Positions 4,612-11,378 of a stretch of DNA of 11,428 bases are shown here, in pieces. A program made the position numbers and the translations under genes. Numbering within the stretch: the stretch's first letter is position 1; every line of letters begins with the position of its first letter. The notes under the pieces were generated by a model. The model did not search any database. It saw only the letters and a program-made list of their open reading frames with translations, and had not been told where the DNA came from. This DNA comes from JASJHI01 sp965371355. Lineage in GTDB: Bacteria; Actinomycetota; Acidimicrobiia; Acidimicrobiales; Ilumatobacteraceae. The DNA lies in assembly GCA_965371355.1 (NCBI GenBank), contig CBDUYD010000093.1, forward strand, positions 1 to 11,428, in the 5' to 3' direction.

Positions 4612-7608
4612 ATGCCGCCTGCAACCGACATCTCGAACGGGCGACGGCGTCGCAGGGTCAGCGGTCGCGCTGTTCTCATCACGCTCGGCGCGCTCTTCCT
4701 CTTCGTTCTGGTCTTCGGTCGGGCCCTCGCACGCTTCTACGTCAACTATCTCTGGCACCAGTCGCTCGGTAGAGAAGACATGTTCTGGGGTGTGCTCGGC
4801 GCCAAGGTGACGCTGTTCATCATCTTCTTCGTCATCTTCGCCGTGTTGGCGATCGTCAACCTGTTCGTCGCCGATCGGGCCGCTCCGTCGACATTCCCGG
4901 CCAACGTGCATCCCTACGTCGAACGTTTCCACGAGGTGTTCGGCCAGCGTCTGCGGCTTCTGCGCTACATCGTGGCACTCGTCTTGGCTATCCTCCTGGC
5001 GCTCCCGGCGCAGTCGCGGTGGCAGGATTGGGTGCTGTTCCGCAATGCCAAGGAGTTCGGCGTCTCCGACGAGCAGTTCGGCGCCGACGTCGGTTTCTAC
5101 GTGTTCCAGTTGCCGTTCCTGTCGTTCCTCCTCGACTGGCTGTTCGTCGCGCTGATCCTCGTCCTGCTCCTCACCGCCGCCGCCCACATCCTGAACGGCG
5201 GCGTCGTGTTCGTGTCGCCGGTACCGGTGATCCGCCACGCGACGAAGTCCCACATCGCGGTGCTGCTCGCCGTGCTGGCGGTGCTCAAGGCCGGCGACTA
5301 CTGGCTCGACCGCTATGAACTCACAAACAGCAACCGTGGGATCGTGGAGGGTGCGACGTACGCCGTGGTGAATGCGCAGTTACCGGCGATCATGCTGCTG
5401 ATCCTCGTCGCGTTGCTCACCGCCGGCCTGTTCCTCTCGGTGATCAAGACCGGATCCTGGCGGCTCCCGCTGATCGCCTCCGGACTGTGGCTCGTCGTGT
5501 CGATCGTCGGCGGGGTGATCTACCCCGCGCTCGTGCAGTCGCTCGTCGTCAATCCGAACCAGGAATCCAAGGAGCAGCCCTACATCACGCGCAACGTCGA
5601 CGCGACGCGGATGGCGCTCGGCCTCACCGGCATCGACGTGCGCACCGTCGATTTCGGAACGCTCACCGCATCCGAGGTCGAGGCGAACATCCAGCCACTG
5701 ACCAATGCCCGACTCCTCAACCCGACCGAGATGAAGACCCGGTTCCTGGTCGATCGTGGCGAGGTCGCCGGCCTCACGATCGACGACCTCGACGTCGACC
5801 GCTACGACCTCGACGGCGACGGAGGTGACGTCGAGCAGGTGCTCGTCGCCGCGCGCGAACTGCAGCTGAGCGGTGTGACGAACCGGAGTTGGCAGGGACT
5901 CCATCTGATCAACACGCGGGGTTGCGGACTGATCATGGCGCCCACCAGCCGGGTGCTCGAGAACGCGCGGCCCGACTACCGCACGGTCGAACTCGATCGT
6001 CCCGAGCTGTACTTCAGCCCGACGCTGCACGGTTACGCGATCGCCCGCTCGGATTCGTCCGAGCGCGAGTGTGGCCAGCCGCACATCTACGAGGGCGAGA
6101 ACGGAGTCGAGATGAGTTCGTTCGCTCGGCGGGCAGCGTTCGCGCTTGCGTTCCTCGACTACAACGTGCTCGGATCCGGCGCGATCAACAACGACTCACA
6201 GATGCTGTGGGTGCGCGGTGTCAACGATCGCCTCGAGAAACTTGCACCGTTCCTGTCCTACGACGCCGACCCGTATCCGGTCGAGCTCGATGGTCGGGTC
6301 GTGTGGATCGTCGACGCCTACACCACGACTACCCGCTATCCGTACGGCCAGCGCATCGGTGATGTTCAGCGCTCACCGCGCTCGGGGCTCGGCGACAACG
6401 ACAACTATGTCCGCAACAGCGTGAAGGCTGTGGTCGACGCCTATACCGGCGAGGTCGACTTCTATGTGATCGATGACGAAGATCCGATCCTGCGTGCGTG
6501 GCGGAGCGCGTTCCCCAAGTTGTTCTCGCCACTGACGGAGATGCCAGAGGGCCTGCGCGAGCACCTCCGCTACCCGGAGGATCTGTTCCGTATCCAGACA
6601 GCGGTCTACTCGACCTATCGCATCGATGCGGCGCTGTTCTTCCAGCGCGACGGCAATGCGTGGTCGGTCGCCCAGGCCCCGAGCGTGCGTCCGACCCAAC
6701 AGCGCGACGAATCGGTGCCATCGTCGCAGACCGGTGGCACGAGTACCGCCGCCAGCCAGACGTTCGCCACCGAGTCCGATGCGCCCCGCTTCGTTCCCTA
6801 CTACACGCTCTTCGACACGAGCAACGGAGACGGTGTTGCCGAGAGCGACGAATCGGTCGAGGAGTTCGTGATGCTGCGACCGTTCGTGCCGTTCTCGACA
6901 GGCGACGAACGCACCCAGCTCCAGTCGTACATGACCGCGTCGAGCGATCCCGAGACCTACGGCGAGCTGACGACCTATATCGTCCAGGACGACAACGGTG
7001 AGCTGCCCGACGGTCCGCTGCGCGTCGCCAGCAACGCCGAGTCGACCGAGGCGATCTCGCGGCGTATCTCGCTCGACAACGTCGAGGACGGTGGCACCCA
7101 GGTGAGGTTCGGCGACCTCCAGCTGATCCCGGTCTCCGACGGTCTGATCTACGTGCGGCCGTACTACGTCTCGGTCGCCCAGAACTCCGGTGATGTCACC
7201 GCAGTGACCGAGTTCCGGTCGGTAATCGTGTCGTATGACGATCGATCGGTGCTGGCATCGACGATCGGCGAGGCGCTGGCCGTCCTGTTCCCCGGCTACG
7301 AGGGTGATGTCGGCGATCGTGTCGATCAGGCGGCCGAGCCGACCGGTGACGGGTCCGACGACACCGACGACGCCGCTGGCGACGAAGCCGACTCGGGCTC
7401 GACCGACCCCGACGACGAGACCGATGTCATACCGCCCGATGTCGAGGTGATGCCGACCGACGTCGCATCGATGCTGCAACTGGCCGACCAGCTGCTGATC
7501 GAGGCCGACGAGGCACTGTTGGCCGGCGACCTCGGTGCATATCAGGCCAAGGTCGACGAGGCGAGTGTGCTCGTCTCCGAAGCGGTCGACATCCTCAGCG
7601 GCGGCTGA
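4612..7608 (+). CDS. UPF0182 family large integral membrane protein
   Basis: A 998-residue protein that matches the actinobacterial UPF0182 family in length and layout; its biochemical function is not known to me. An Arg-rich N-terminus (RRRRR, 11-15) precedes seven predicted transmembrane helices at about 19-39, 62-86, 115-133, 168-192, 213-231, 253-277 and 284-306. A large extracytoplasmic domain of about 650 residues follows. Family-like stretches include QPYITRNVDATRMALGL (322-338), VWIVDAYTTTTRYPYG and EHLRYPEDLFRIQTAVYSTY. A Thr/Asp/Glu-rich linker (about 905-945) leads to a C-terminal helical pair (ASMLQLADQLLIEADEALLAGDL). The segment 431-443 (HLINTRGCGLIMA) departs from the YTHG-type motif I remember for the family. 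ATG 4612 follows the DivIVA-gene stop by 12 bp without a clear Shine-Dalgarno. The gene converges on the coiled-coil gene with 21 bp between stops. Confidence 0.93.
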   Translation: MPPATDISNGRRRRRVSGRAVLITLGALFLFVLVFGRALARFYVNYLWHQSLGREDMFWGVLGAKVTLFIIFFVIFAVLAIVNLFVADRAAPSTFPANVHPYVERFHEVFGQRLRLLRYIVALVLAILLALPAQSRWQDWVLFRNAKEFGVSDEQFGADVGFYVFQLPFLSFLLDWLFVALILVLLLTAAAHILNGGVVFVSPVPVIRHATKSHIAVLLAVLAVLKAGDYWLDRYELTNSNRGIVEGATYAVVNAQLPAIMLLILVALLTAGLFLSVIKTGSWRLPLIASGLWLVVSIVGGVIYPALVQSLVVNPNQESKEQPYITRNVDATRMALGLTGIDVRTVDFGTLTASEVEANIQPLTNARLLNPTEMKTRFLVDRGEVAGLTIDDLDVDRYDLDGDGGDVEQVLVAARELQLSGVTNRSWQGLHLINTRGCGLIMAPTSRVLENARPDYRTVELDRPELYFSPTLHGYAIARSDSSERECGQPHIYEGENGVEMSSFARRAAFALAFLDYNVLGSGAINNDSQMLWVRGVNDRLEKLAPFLSYDADPYPVELDGRVVWIVDAYTTTTRYPYGQRIGDVQRSPRSGLGDNDNYVRNSVKAVVDAYTGEVDFYVIDDEDPILRAWRSAFPKLFSPLTEMPEGLREHLRYPEDLFRIQTAVYSTYRIDAALFFQRDGNAWSVAQAPSVRPTQQRDESVPSSQTGGTSTAASQTFATESDAPRFVPYYTLFDTSNGDGVAESDESVEEFVMLRPFVPFSTGDERTQLQSYMTASSDPETYGELTTYIVQDDNGELPDGPLRVASNAESTEAISRRISLDNVEDGGTQVRFGDLQLIPVSDGLIYVRPYYVSVAQNSGDVTAVTEFRSVIVSYDDRSVLASTIGEALAVLFPGYEGDVGDRVDQAAEPTGDGSDDTDDAAGDEADSGSTDPDDETDVIPPDVEVMPTDVASMLQLADQLLIEADEALLAGDLGAYQAKVDEASVLVSEAVDILSGG

Positions 7609-7629
7609 CCGGGTCTCCAGAGGGTTGGA

Positions 7630-8229
7630 TCAGCTGGCGCCGGGCCGACGGATCCGCTCGGCCAAATCGGCGAGATCCTTGCGGAACTGGATCTCGTAGC
7701 GCGCCTGTTCGAGCGCGAGCCGTTCGGCGCTGTCGCGGACGTCGTCGAGTTCGATGCCGAGCCTGGCGTCGATCTCCTCGTCGAGGCGTTGCTGGAGCCT
7801 CGCCTCGATCAGCTCCGGATCGGGCGGTGACGCACCCGAACCGGTCGGCATGCCCTGTGCGACATAGTCGATGTCGGTGCTCAGCTCGGTCAGCTGGTTG
7901 GCCAGCTCGGTCGAGACGTTGGTAACCCGCTCGTCGAGCTTGGCGCTGGTCGCCGCGATCTCGCCGAGCTGCTCCTCGATGCGCTCGATGCGCGAGGGGG
8001 TGACGGGCGGCTCGAGCGGCGGGGGAGGGGGAGGAGCGGGCGTCGAGGTGATCGGGCGCTCGATCGGTCTCTCGATCCGGTCGCTGATCCGATGGCCGAG
8101 TTCATCGACCTGCGATTCGAGCTCGGCTTTCGACCGATCGGCCCGGTCGAGCTGTTCGTGTATCTCCCGCACCTCGGCGCGCAGCACCGCGATCTGTTCG
8201 TCGTCGTTGCGTTTCCTGAAAAATCCCAT
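7630..8229 (-). CDS. Coiled-coil protein with proline-rich hinge, function unknown
   Basis: I do not recognise the family. The 199-residue product starts MGFFRKRNDDEQ, a short hydrophobic/basic head that might touch the membrane. Next come a coiled coil (about 12-50, IAVLRAEVREIHEQLDRADR), a Pro-rich hinge (about 58-80, with PAPPPPPPLEPP), and a second helical, coiled-coil region (about 82-125, IERIEEQLGEIAATSAKLDE). A Gly/Ser/Pro break (GMPTGSGASPPDPE) precedes a third charged helix that runs almost to the end (LIEARLQQRLDEEIDARLGI). There is no signal peptide or catalytic motif. The start is ATG 8229. The frame runs on to 8427, but those residues are translated from a palindromic repeat and intergenic DNA. 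A GAGGGA element 13 nt upstream is a weak Shine-Dalgarno. The composition suggests a structural or scaffold protein, perhaps in division or polarity. Confidence 0.78.
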   Translation of the reverse strand: MGFFRKRNDDEQIAVLRAEVREIHEQLDRADRSKAELESQVDELGHRISDRIERPIERPITSTPAPPPPPPLEPPVTPSRIERIEEQLGEIAATSAKLDERVTNVSTELANQLTELSTDIDYVAQGMPTGSGASPPDPELIEARLQQRLDEEIDARLGIELDDVRDSAERLALEQARYEIQFRKDLADLAERIRRPGAS

Positions 8230-8255
8230 GGCTGTCGATCGATCCCTCGCCGCCG

Positions 8256-8261
8256 ACCGTA
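8256..8261 (-). promoter_or_regulatory. Possible -10 box for the coiled-coil gene
   Basis: TACGGT on the minus strand fits TANNNT and lies 26 nt before ATG 8229. This would leave a short leader that includes the weak GAGGGA Shine-Dalgarno at 8248-8243. No clear -35 accompanies it. Confidence 0.25.
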
Positions 8262-8313
8262 CCCGACGAGCATCGCGCCGAACCGGCCACACCGACACCG
8301 CCCACCTCAGAAC

Positions 8314-8355
8314 TCTGTGTGAGCGACTACTTGCCACAAGACGGTTTGTGCTCAC
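8314..8355. repeat. 42-bp palindromic intergenic repeat, copy 1
   Basis: The unit begins TCTGTGTGAGCGA and ends TTTGTGCTCAC. The arms GTGAGCG and TGCTCAC pair except for one G-T, with an internal CTTG-CCA-CAAG mini-hairpin. It aligns without gaps to the copy at 8386-8427 at 35 of 42 positions. It lies downstream of the transporter gene and upstream of the coiled-coil gene, and could act as a transcript-end structure or belong to a REP-like family. Confidence 0.75.
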
Positions 8356-8385
8356 GCCGAACGGCCGCGGACGCCCACTCCCGAT

Positions 8386-8427
8386 TCTGTGTGAGCGATT
8401 ACGTGCTACGACGCGGTTTGCGCTCAC
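8386..8427. repeat. 42-bp palindromic intergenic repeat, copy 2
   Basis: This copy begins TCTGTGTGAGCGA and ends TTTGCGCTCAC, with perfect 7-bp arms GTGAGCG and CGCTCAC. It starts 72 bp after copy 1 in the same orientation, leaving a 30-bp interval. The two copies differ at seven positions, all substitutions. The differences keep or restore pairing of the outer arms (the G-T in copy 1 is G-C here), which suggests selection on the hairpin. There is no T-run after either arm, so it is not a classic intrinsic terminator. Confidence 0.75.
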
Positions 8428-8458
8428 CCAGATCCCCGAACGGCGACCGGCGGTGAAG

Positions 8459-8482
8459 GTCAGGACGTCAGGACGTCAGGAC
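8459..8482. repeat. Three tandem copies of GTCAGGAC at the transporter stop codon
   Basis: The octamer GTCAGGAC occurs three times without interruption. Read on the minus strand, each copy gives one TGA (8478-8476, 8470-8468, 8462-8460). The 8-bp period puts them in three different frames. The first is the actual stop of the transporter gene. Confidence 0.9.
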
Positions 8483-9411
8483 ACGACCTCTTCGGCGGCG
8501 ATCTCGGCGACCGATCGTTGGCGTTGGTCGTAGACGATCGCGGCCAGCGCGCCGATCACGACCGCCATCGCGGCGACCTGTGCCGGCTGGAGCGGCTCGC
8601 CGAGGAAGAGCCAGGCGAGGATCGCCGCGAACACCGGGATCAGCAGCGTGAAGGTCGACCCCACCCACAACGGGATGCGTACGAGCGACCAGTTCATCAA
8701 CGCATGGCCGACGATCCCCGAGCCGATCACCATCGCCATCAGCCAGAACCAGTTGGTGGCGGACGGGATCGCCAGACTCTGGCCGAAGAGCAGTGCCAGT
8801 GGAGTGCAGATGAGCGCGGTCCACACGGCGGTGCCGGCGGTGAATTCGGTCGAGGTCATCTTCTCCTTCGAGCGCTTCGACGCGATGAAATAGCCGCTCC
8901 ACGCGAGCATCGCGCCCACCGCGAGCAGGTTGCCGCGCCAGCTCCCCTCGGCTTCACCGGCACCCGTTGACACGACGACGATCGCGCCCGCGATCGCGAC
9001 GAGTGACCAGAGAGCGTCGCGGGGCCGGATCCGCTCGTCGAAGAATCGGGTGGCGACCACACCGACGATGACGGGTTGCAGAGAGCCGATGATCGTCGCG
9101 TTGACGACGCTGGTGAGTTTCACGGCCGAGAAGAAGAACGCGATGTCGGCCCCGAGTGCGATTCCGCCCCACAGCGAGTCGCGCATCGCCGGCCAGCGCA
9201 TCGGCGTCCCTCGCAGCTCCATCCAGATGATGATCCCGAAGGAGAAGATCCAGAATCGGTAGGCGCCGATCGCCAGGCCGCCCATGCTGATGTGCTTGGC
9301 GATGACCGTGCCCGTCGACCATGCGCACACCGCGATGGCGGCGCCGGTGAGCCCGCGGGCGAGTTCGTTGCGATCGGCGGCTGGGGACAGCTCCGTCCCA
9401 GTACGGCTCAC
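8476..9411 (-). CDS. DMT-superfamily transporter, EamA/RhaT-like
   Basis: An inner-membrane carrier of about 311 residues with about ten hydrophobic helices in two tandem EamA-type halves. The first half includes GLTGAAIAVCAWSTGTVIAK, the typical RFWIFSFGIIIWMEL, SLQPVIVGVVATRFFDERI and LVAIAGAIVVVSTGAG. The second includes NLLAVGAMLAWSGYFIASKR, FTLLIPVFAAILAWLFLGEP and AAMAVVIGALAAIVYD. Both halves have the family pattern in which helix 4-5 leads into 'P ... LGE/DER'. EamA proteins export metabolites, amino acids or drugs; the substrate cannot be read from sequence. The start chosen is GTG 9411, which lies 6 nt after a TACCTT -10 box. ATG 9444 would overlap the divergent cyclase start codon and has no promoter or Shine-Dalgarno. 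The stop sits in the octamer triplication, and no partner gene is on the same strand nearby. Confidence 0.9.
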   Translation of the reverse strand: MSRTGTELSPAADRNELARGLTGAAIAVCAWSTGTVIAKHISMGGLAIGAYRFWIFSFGIIIWMELRGTPMRWPAMRDSLWGGIALGADIAFFFSAVKLTSVVNATIIGSLQPVIVGVVATRFFDERIRPRDALWSLVAIAGAIVVVSTGAGEAEGSWRGNLLAVGAMLAWSGYFIASKRSKEKMTSTEFTAGTAVWTALICTPLALLFGQSLAIPSATNWFWLMAMVIGSGIVGHALMNWSLVRIPLWVGSTFTLLIPVFAAILAWLFLGEPLQPAQVAAMAVVIGALAAIVYDQRQRSVAEIAAEEVVS

Positions 9412-9417
9412 CGATGA

Positions 9418-9423
9418 AAGGTA
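9418..9423 (-). promoter_or_regulatory. -10 box of a leaderless promoter for the transporter gene
   Basis: TACCTT on the minus strand matches TANNNT and is followed by TCATCG and then GTG 9411, so the transcript would start at the start codon. No good -35 is seen at the usual distance. Confidence 0.45.
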
Positions 9424-9430
9424 CCTGTCG

Positions 9431-9436
9431 TAGCCT
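9431..9436 (+). promoter_or_regulatory. -10 box of a leaderless promoter for the cyclase gene
   Basis: TAGCCT matches TANNNT and is followed by GCGCAC and then ATG 9443, the same 6-nt spacing as at the transporter and DivIVA genes. There is no Shine-Dalgarno before ATG 9443. The two divergent -10 boxes are only 7 bp apart, so RNA polymerase could not occupy both at once. Confidence 0.45.
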
Positions 9437-9442
9437 GCGCAC

Positions 9443-10582
9443 ATGCCATCCGGTTCGGTGCCCTCGGAGATCCCCTCCGATGCCGAGCTGGAGGCGGCCG
9501 GTCTCTACGACCCTCGCGATGATCAGACGGTCGGTCGGCTCGAGCTTCTGCGCTGGCTCTCGGAGCAGGGCTTCTCGCTGGACGCGATGTCGGTGGCGCT
9601 CGGATGTGACGGGCTTGGTTCGATGATGGGCGACCGGCGACTGGTTCCGGGCGAACGCCTGACCCGGGCGGAAGCGCTCGAGAAGACCGATCTCGATCCG
9701 GAGTGGTTCGACGCAATCGCACTAGCGCTCGGATTCCGACCGATCCAGGGATCGCCGGACGGCGAGGTTGGCTACACGCTCGACGAACTCGCAGTGTTGT
9801 TGTTTCTCGCTCGCCTCGGGACGCTCTTTTCGGCCGAGGAGTCCGTCTCGCTCATCCGCACGATCGGATCATCATTCGGCCGCATTGCCGACGCCTCGGT
9901 CTCGCTGTTCCTCGCCGACGTGGAGTCGCCACATCTGCTGGAGGGGAGGAGCGAGTTGGAACTCGCCCAGCGCGTCCACGACGCAGTCGGGTTGCTCGAC
10001 GGGTTCGGGGCCGCCCTCGACCCGGTGTATCGGCGGCTCGTCATGCAGTCGATCGAACGGACGCGACGCACGACGGTCGACTACACCGAACGGTTCCAGT
10101 ACCGCTACGCGATCGGGTTCGTCGATCTCGTCGGGTTCACCGAGCTGTCGTTCGACCTCGAGCCTTCCGAACTCGGCGCGTTCATCCGCGACTTCGAGGG
10201 CCGCGCGCACGACCTCGCCACCGCGGTCGGCGCGCAAGTGGTGAAGACGATCGGTGACGAGGTGATGTTCGTCGCCGACGACGCTGCGGCGGCGTGTCGG
10301 GCGGGGACCGCTCTGATGGAAGGTTTCGCGTCGCCGGGCGGCACCGTGCTGCCGCGCGGTGGCCTCGCGTTCGGCAACGTGCTGCCGCGCGGTGGCGACT
10401 ACTACGGAGTCGTCGTCAATCTTGCGGCGCGGCTCGTCGACGAGGCGGTTCCCCAGGAGCTGCTGGTGACCGAGGAGCTCGCCGAGGCGGCGGAGGGTTG
10501 CATGTTCGAGCCAGCGGGTCGTCGGATGGTGAAGGGTTTCGCCGAGCCGGTCACCGTGCGATCGCTCGTGTCGGTCGACTGA
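9443..10582 (+). CDS. Class III adenylate/guanylate cyclase with N-terminal regulatory domain
   Basis: A 379-residue soluble nucleotidyl cyclase, probably making cAMP from ATP. Residues about 1-210 are helical and resemble the regulatory region of mycobacterial cyclases such as Rv1264/Rv2212 (Ad_Cy_reg type), including LSEQGFSLDAMSVAL and YTLDELAVLLFLARLG. The catalytic domain spans about 220-379. Metal-binding Asp228 lies in FVDLVGFTELS and Asp272 in KTIGDEVMFVA. The base-selecting pair Lys268 and Asp319 (GGDYYG) is the adenine-type combination. The transition-state residues Asn326 and Arg330 lie in VVNLAARL. All six key residues are present, so the enzyme should be active as a homodimer. 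There is no membrane segment. The start has a leaderless -10 box. It is divergent from the transporter and converges on the methyltransferase gene with 36 bp between stops. Confidence 0.93.
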   Translation: MPSGSVPSEIPSDAELEAAGLYDPRDDQTVGRLELLRWLSEQGFSLDAMSVALGCDGLGSMMGDRRLVPGERLTRAEALEKTDLDPEWFDAIALALGFRPIQGSPDGEVGYTLDELAVLLFLARLGTLFSAEESVSLIRTIGSSFGRIADASVSLFLADVESPHLLEGRSELELAQRVHDAVGLLDGFGAALDPVYRRLVMQSIERTRRTTVDYTERFQYRYAIGFVDLVGFTELSFDLEPSELGAFIRDFEGRAHDLATAVGAQVVKTIGDEVMFVADDAAAACRAGTALMEGFASPGGTVLPRGGLAFGNVLPRGGDYYGVVVNLAARLVDEAVPQELLVTEELAEAAEGCMFEPAGRRMVKGFAEPVTVRSLVSVD

Positions 10583-10618
10583 GATCGACGCGGCGCTTGC
10601 CTCGGTCTCTGGTCGGGT

Positions 10619-11254
10619 TCAGCTGGACCGGTCGGGCCGGCCGAGGACCACTACCAGGAAGTCGGAGTCGCCATCGAACGGCCGGAGATCCCAGGTCGCC
10701 ATCCGAAACTCGACGACCAGCCCGGCTGCCTCGATGTCGTTGAAGAACTCGTCGAACTCGTACCCGCGCCCCGCACCGAACCCGATGACGGCACGCCCGC
10801 CGACGGCGAGGTGCGTACCGAGCCGTCTGAGCACCTCCCGGCGGGTACTGGGAGCGAGAAAGGTCATCACGTTGCCGGCCGAGACGATCACGTCGAAGGT
10901 CGAGACGGGCGAACCGAACTCGTCAGGATCACGCTGAGCGAGATCGAGTTCGGCGAGATCAGCGACGAGCCAAACGGGTCCGGGGTGATCCTGCTCCGCC
11001 GCGGCGATGAGCACGGGATCGACGTCGACACCGACCACGTCGTGTCCGAGCGCGTGGAGGAACCCGCCGAGCCGTCCCGGACCGCAGCCCGCGTCGAGGA
11101 TCCTGGCCCGTCTCGGTGCTATCGCGTCGACCAGTCGGGCCTCCCCGGCGAGGTCCTTGCCCGCGGCATCCATCGCCCGAAATCGTTCGATGTACCGAGT
11201 GGAATGTTCGGGGTCCTCGTCGGTGATCTCCACCCACCCGCTGCGTTCGACCAT
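10619..11254 (-). CDS. SAM-dependent class I methyltransferase
   Basis: A 211-residue single-domain Rossmann-fold methyltransferase. Motif I (SAM binding) is ILDAGCGPGRLGGFL at about 52-66. The acidic end of strand 2 follows in DVVGVDVDP (72-80). Motif II is probably LVADLAELDL (96-105), and strand 4 is FDVIVSAGNVMTFL (120-133). The next helix and strand are REVLRRLGTHLAVGGRAVIGFG, the usual 'L.pgG' turn before strand 5. The family is methyltransferase type 11/25; the substrate is unknown. The N-terminal part (HSTRYIERFRAMDAAGKDLAGEARLV) resembles the lid region of small-molecule methyltransferases. ATG 11254 is supported by a strong Shine-Dalgarno (GAGGAGGG) 3 nt upstream, unlike most other genes in the window. 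It is transcribed away from the tRNA gene. Confidence 0.92.
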   Translation of the reverse strand: MVERSGWVEITDEDPEHSTRYIERFRAMDAAGKDLAGEARLVDAIAPRRARILDAGCGPGRLGGFLHALGHDVVGVDVDPVLIAAAEQDHPGPVWLVADLAELDLAQRDPDEFGSPVSTFDVIVSAGNVMTFLAPSTRREVLRRLGTHLAVGGRAVIGFGAGRGYEFDEFFNDIEAAGLVVEFRMATWDLRPFDGDSDFLVVVLGRPDRSS

Positions 11255-11257
11255 TGA

Positions 11258-11277
11258 CCCTCCTCGCGATCATCGTA
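11258..11277 (-). promoter_or_regulatory. -10 box and Shine-Dalgarno of the methyltransferase gene
   Basis: On the minus strand TACGAT (11277-11272) fits a -10 box, and GAGGAGGG (11265-11258) is a near-consensus Shine-Dalgarno ending 3 nt before ATG 11254. The Shine-Dalgarno is clear; the promoter call is weaker because no -35 element is evident. Confidence 0.5.
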
Positions 11278-11333
11278 CGGGCACCCCGGGTGATCAGCGG
11301 CGACGCAGGCGCACAGATGCCTTCGGCAGTTGG

Positions 11334-11362
11334 TTGTGAAGTGTCAACGACCGGACTAGCGT
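11334..11362 (+). promoter_or_regulatory. Promoter of the initiator tRNA gene
   Basis: TTGTGA (11334-11339) and TAGCGT (11357-11362) are separated by exactly 17 bp, the optimal sigma-70-type spacing. Start of transcription is expected around 11369, about 10 nt before the mature tRNA 5' end. This is the best-formed -35/-10 pair in the window, as expected for a strongly expressed stable RNA. Confidence 0.6.
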
Positions 11363-11378
11363 TCAGTCTCTACTTCGC

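Noticed and set aside
6373..7479. A 368-codon minus-strand frame opposite the UPF0182 gene
   Set aside because: No domain is recognisable and it is Arg/Val/Gly-rich, typical of the antisense of high-GC coding DNA. The opposite strand encodes a well-conserved family.
7609..7629. Bidirectional terminator between the UPF0182 and coiled-coil genes
   Set aside because: The 21 bp contain no stem of useful length and no T-run. The convergent gaps at 476-500 and 10583-10618 also lack a convincing intrinsic terminator.
7996..8040. G-rich tract as a G-quadruplex regulator
   Set aside because: It is the complement of the poly-proline codons of the coiled-coil gene, and the loops between G runs are too long for a standard four-run motif.
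8230..8427. Upstream extension of the coiled-coil gene to ATG 8427
   Set aside because: The extra 66 residues are translation of the two palindromic repeats (RNRSHR / SRSHR) and intergenic DNA. ATG 8229 gives a sensible N-terminus.
8314..8427. The two 42-bp repeats with a 30-bp interval as a minimal CRISPR array
   Set aside because: Only two copies with seven differences, long palindromic arms and no cas genes; a palindromic intergenic repeat explains them better.
9412..9444. ATG 9444 as the transporter start
   Set aside because: It would share CATG with the divergent cyclase start and has no -10 box or Shine-Dalgarno, whereas GTG 9411 has a -10 box at 6 nt.
10346..10396. An exact 18-bp direct repeat (GTGCTGCCGCGCGGTGGC at 10346 and 10379) in the cyclase gene
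   Set aside because: Both copies encode the expected family segments (RGGLAFG and RGGDYYG). Similar peptides with the same codons explain it, and there is no sign of duplication of flanks.
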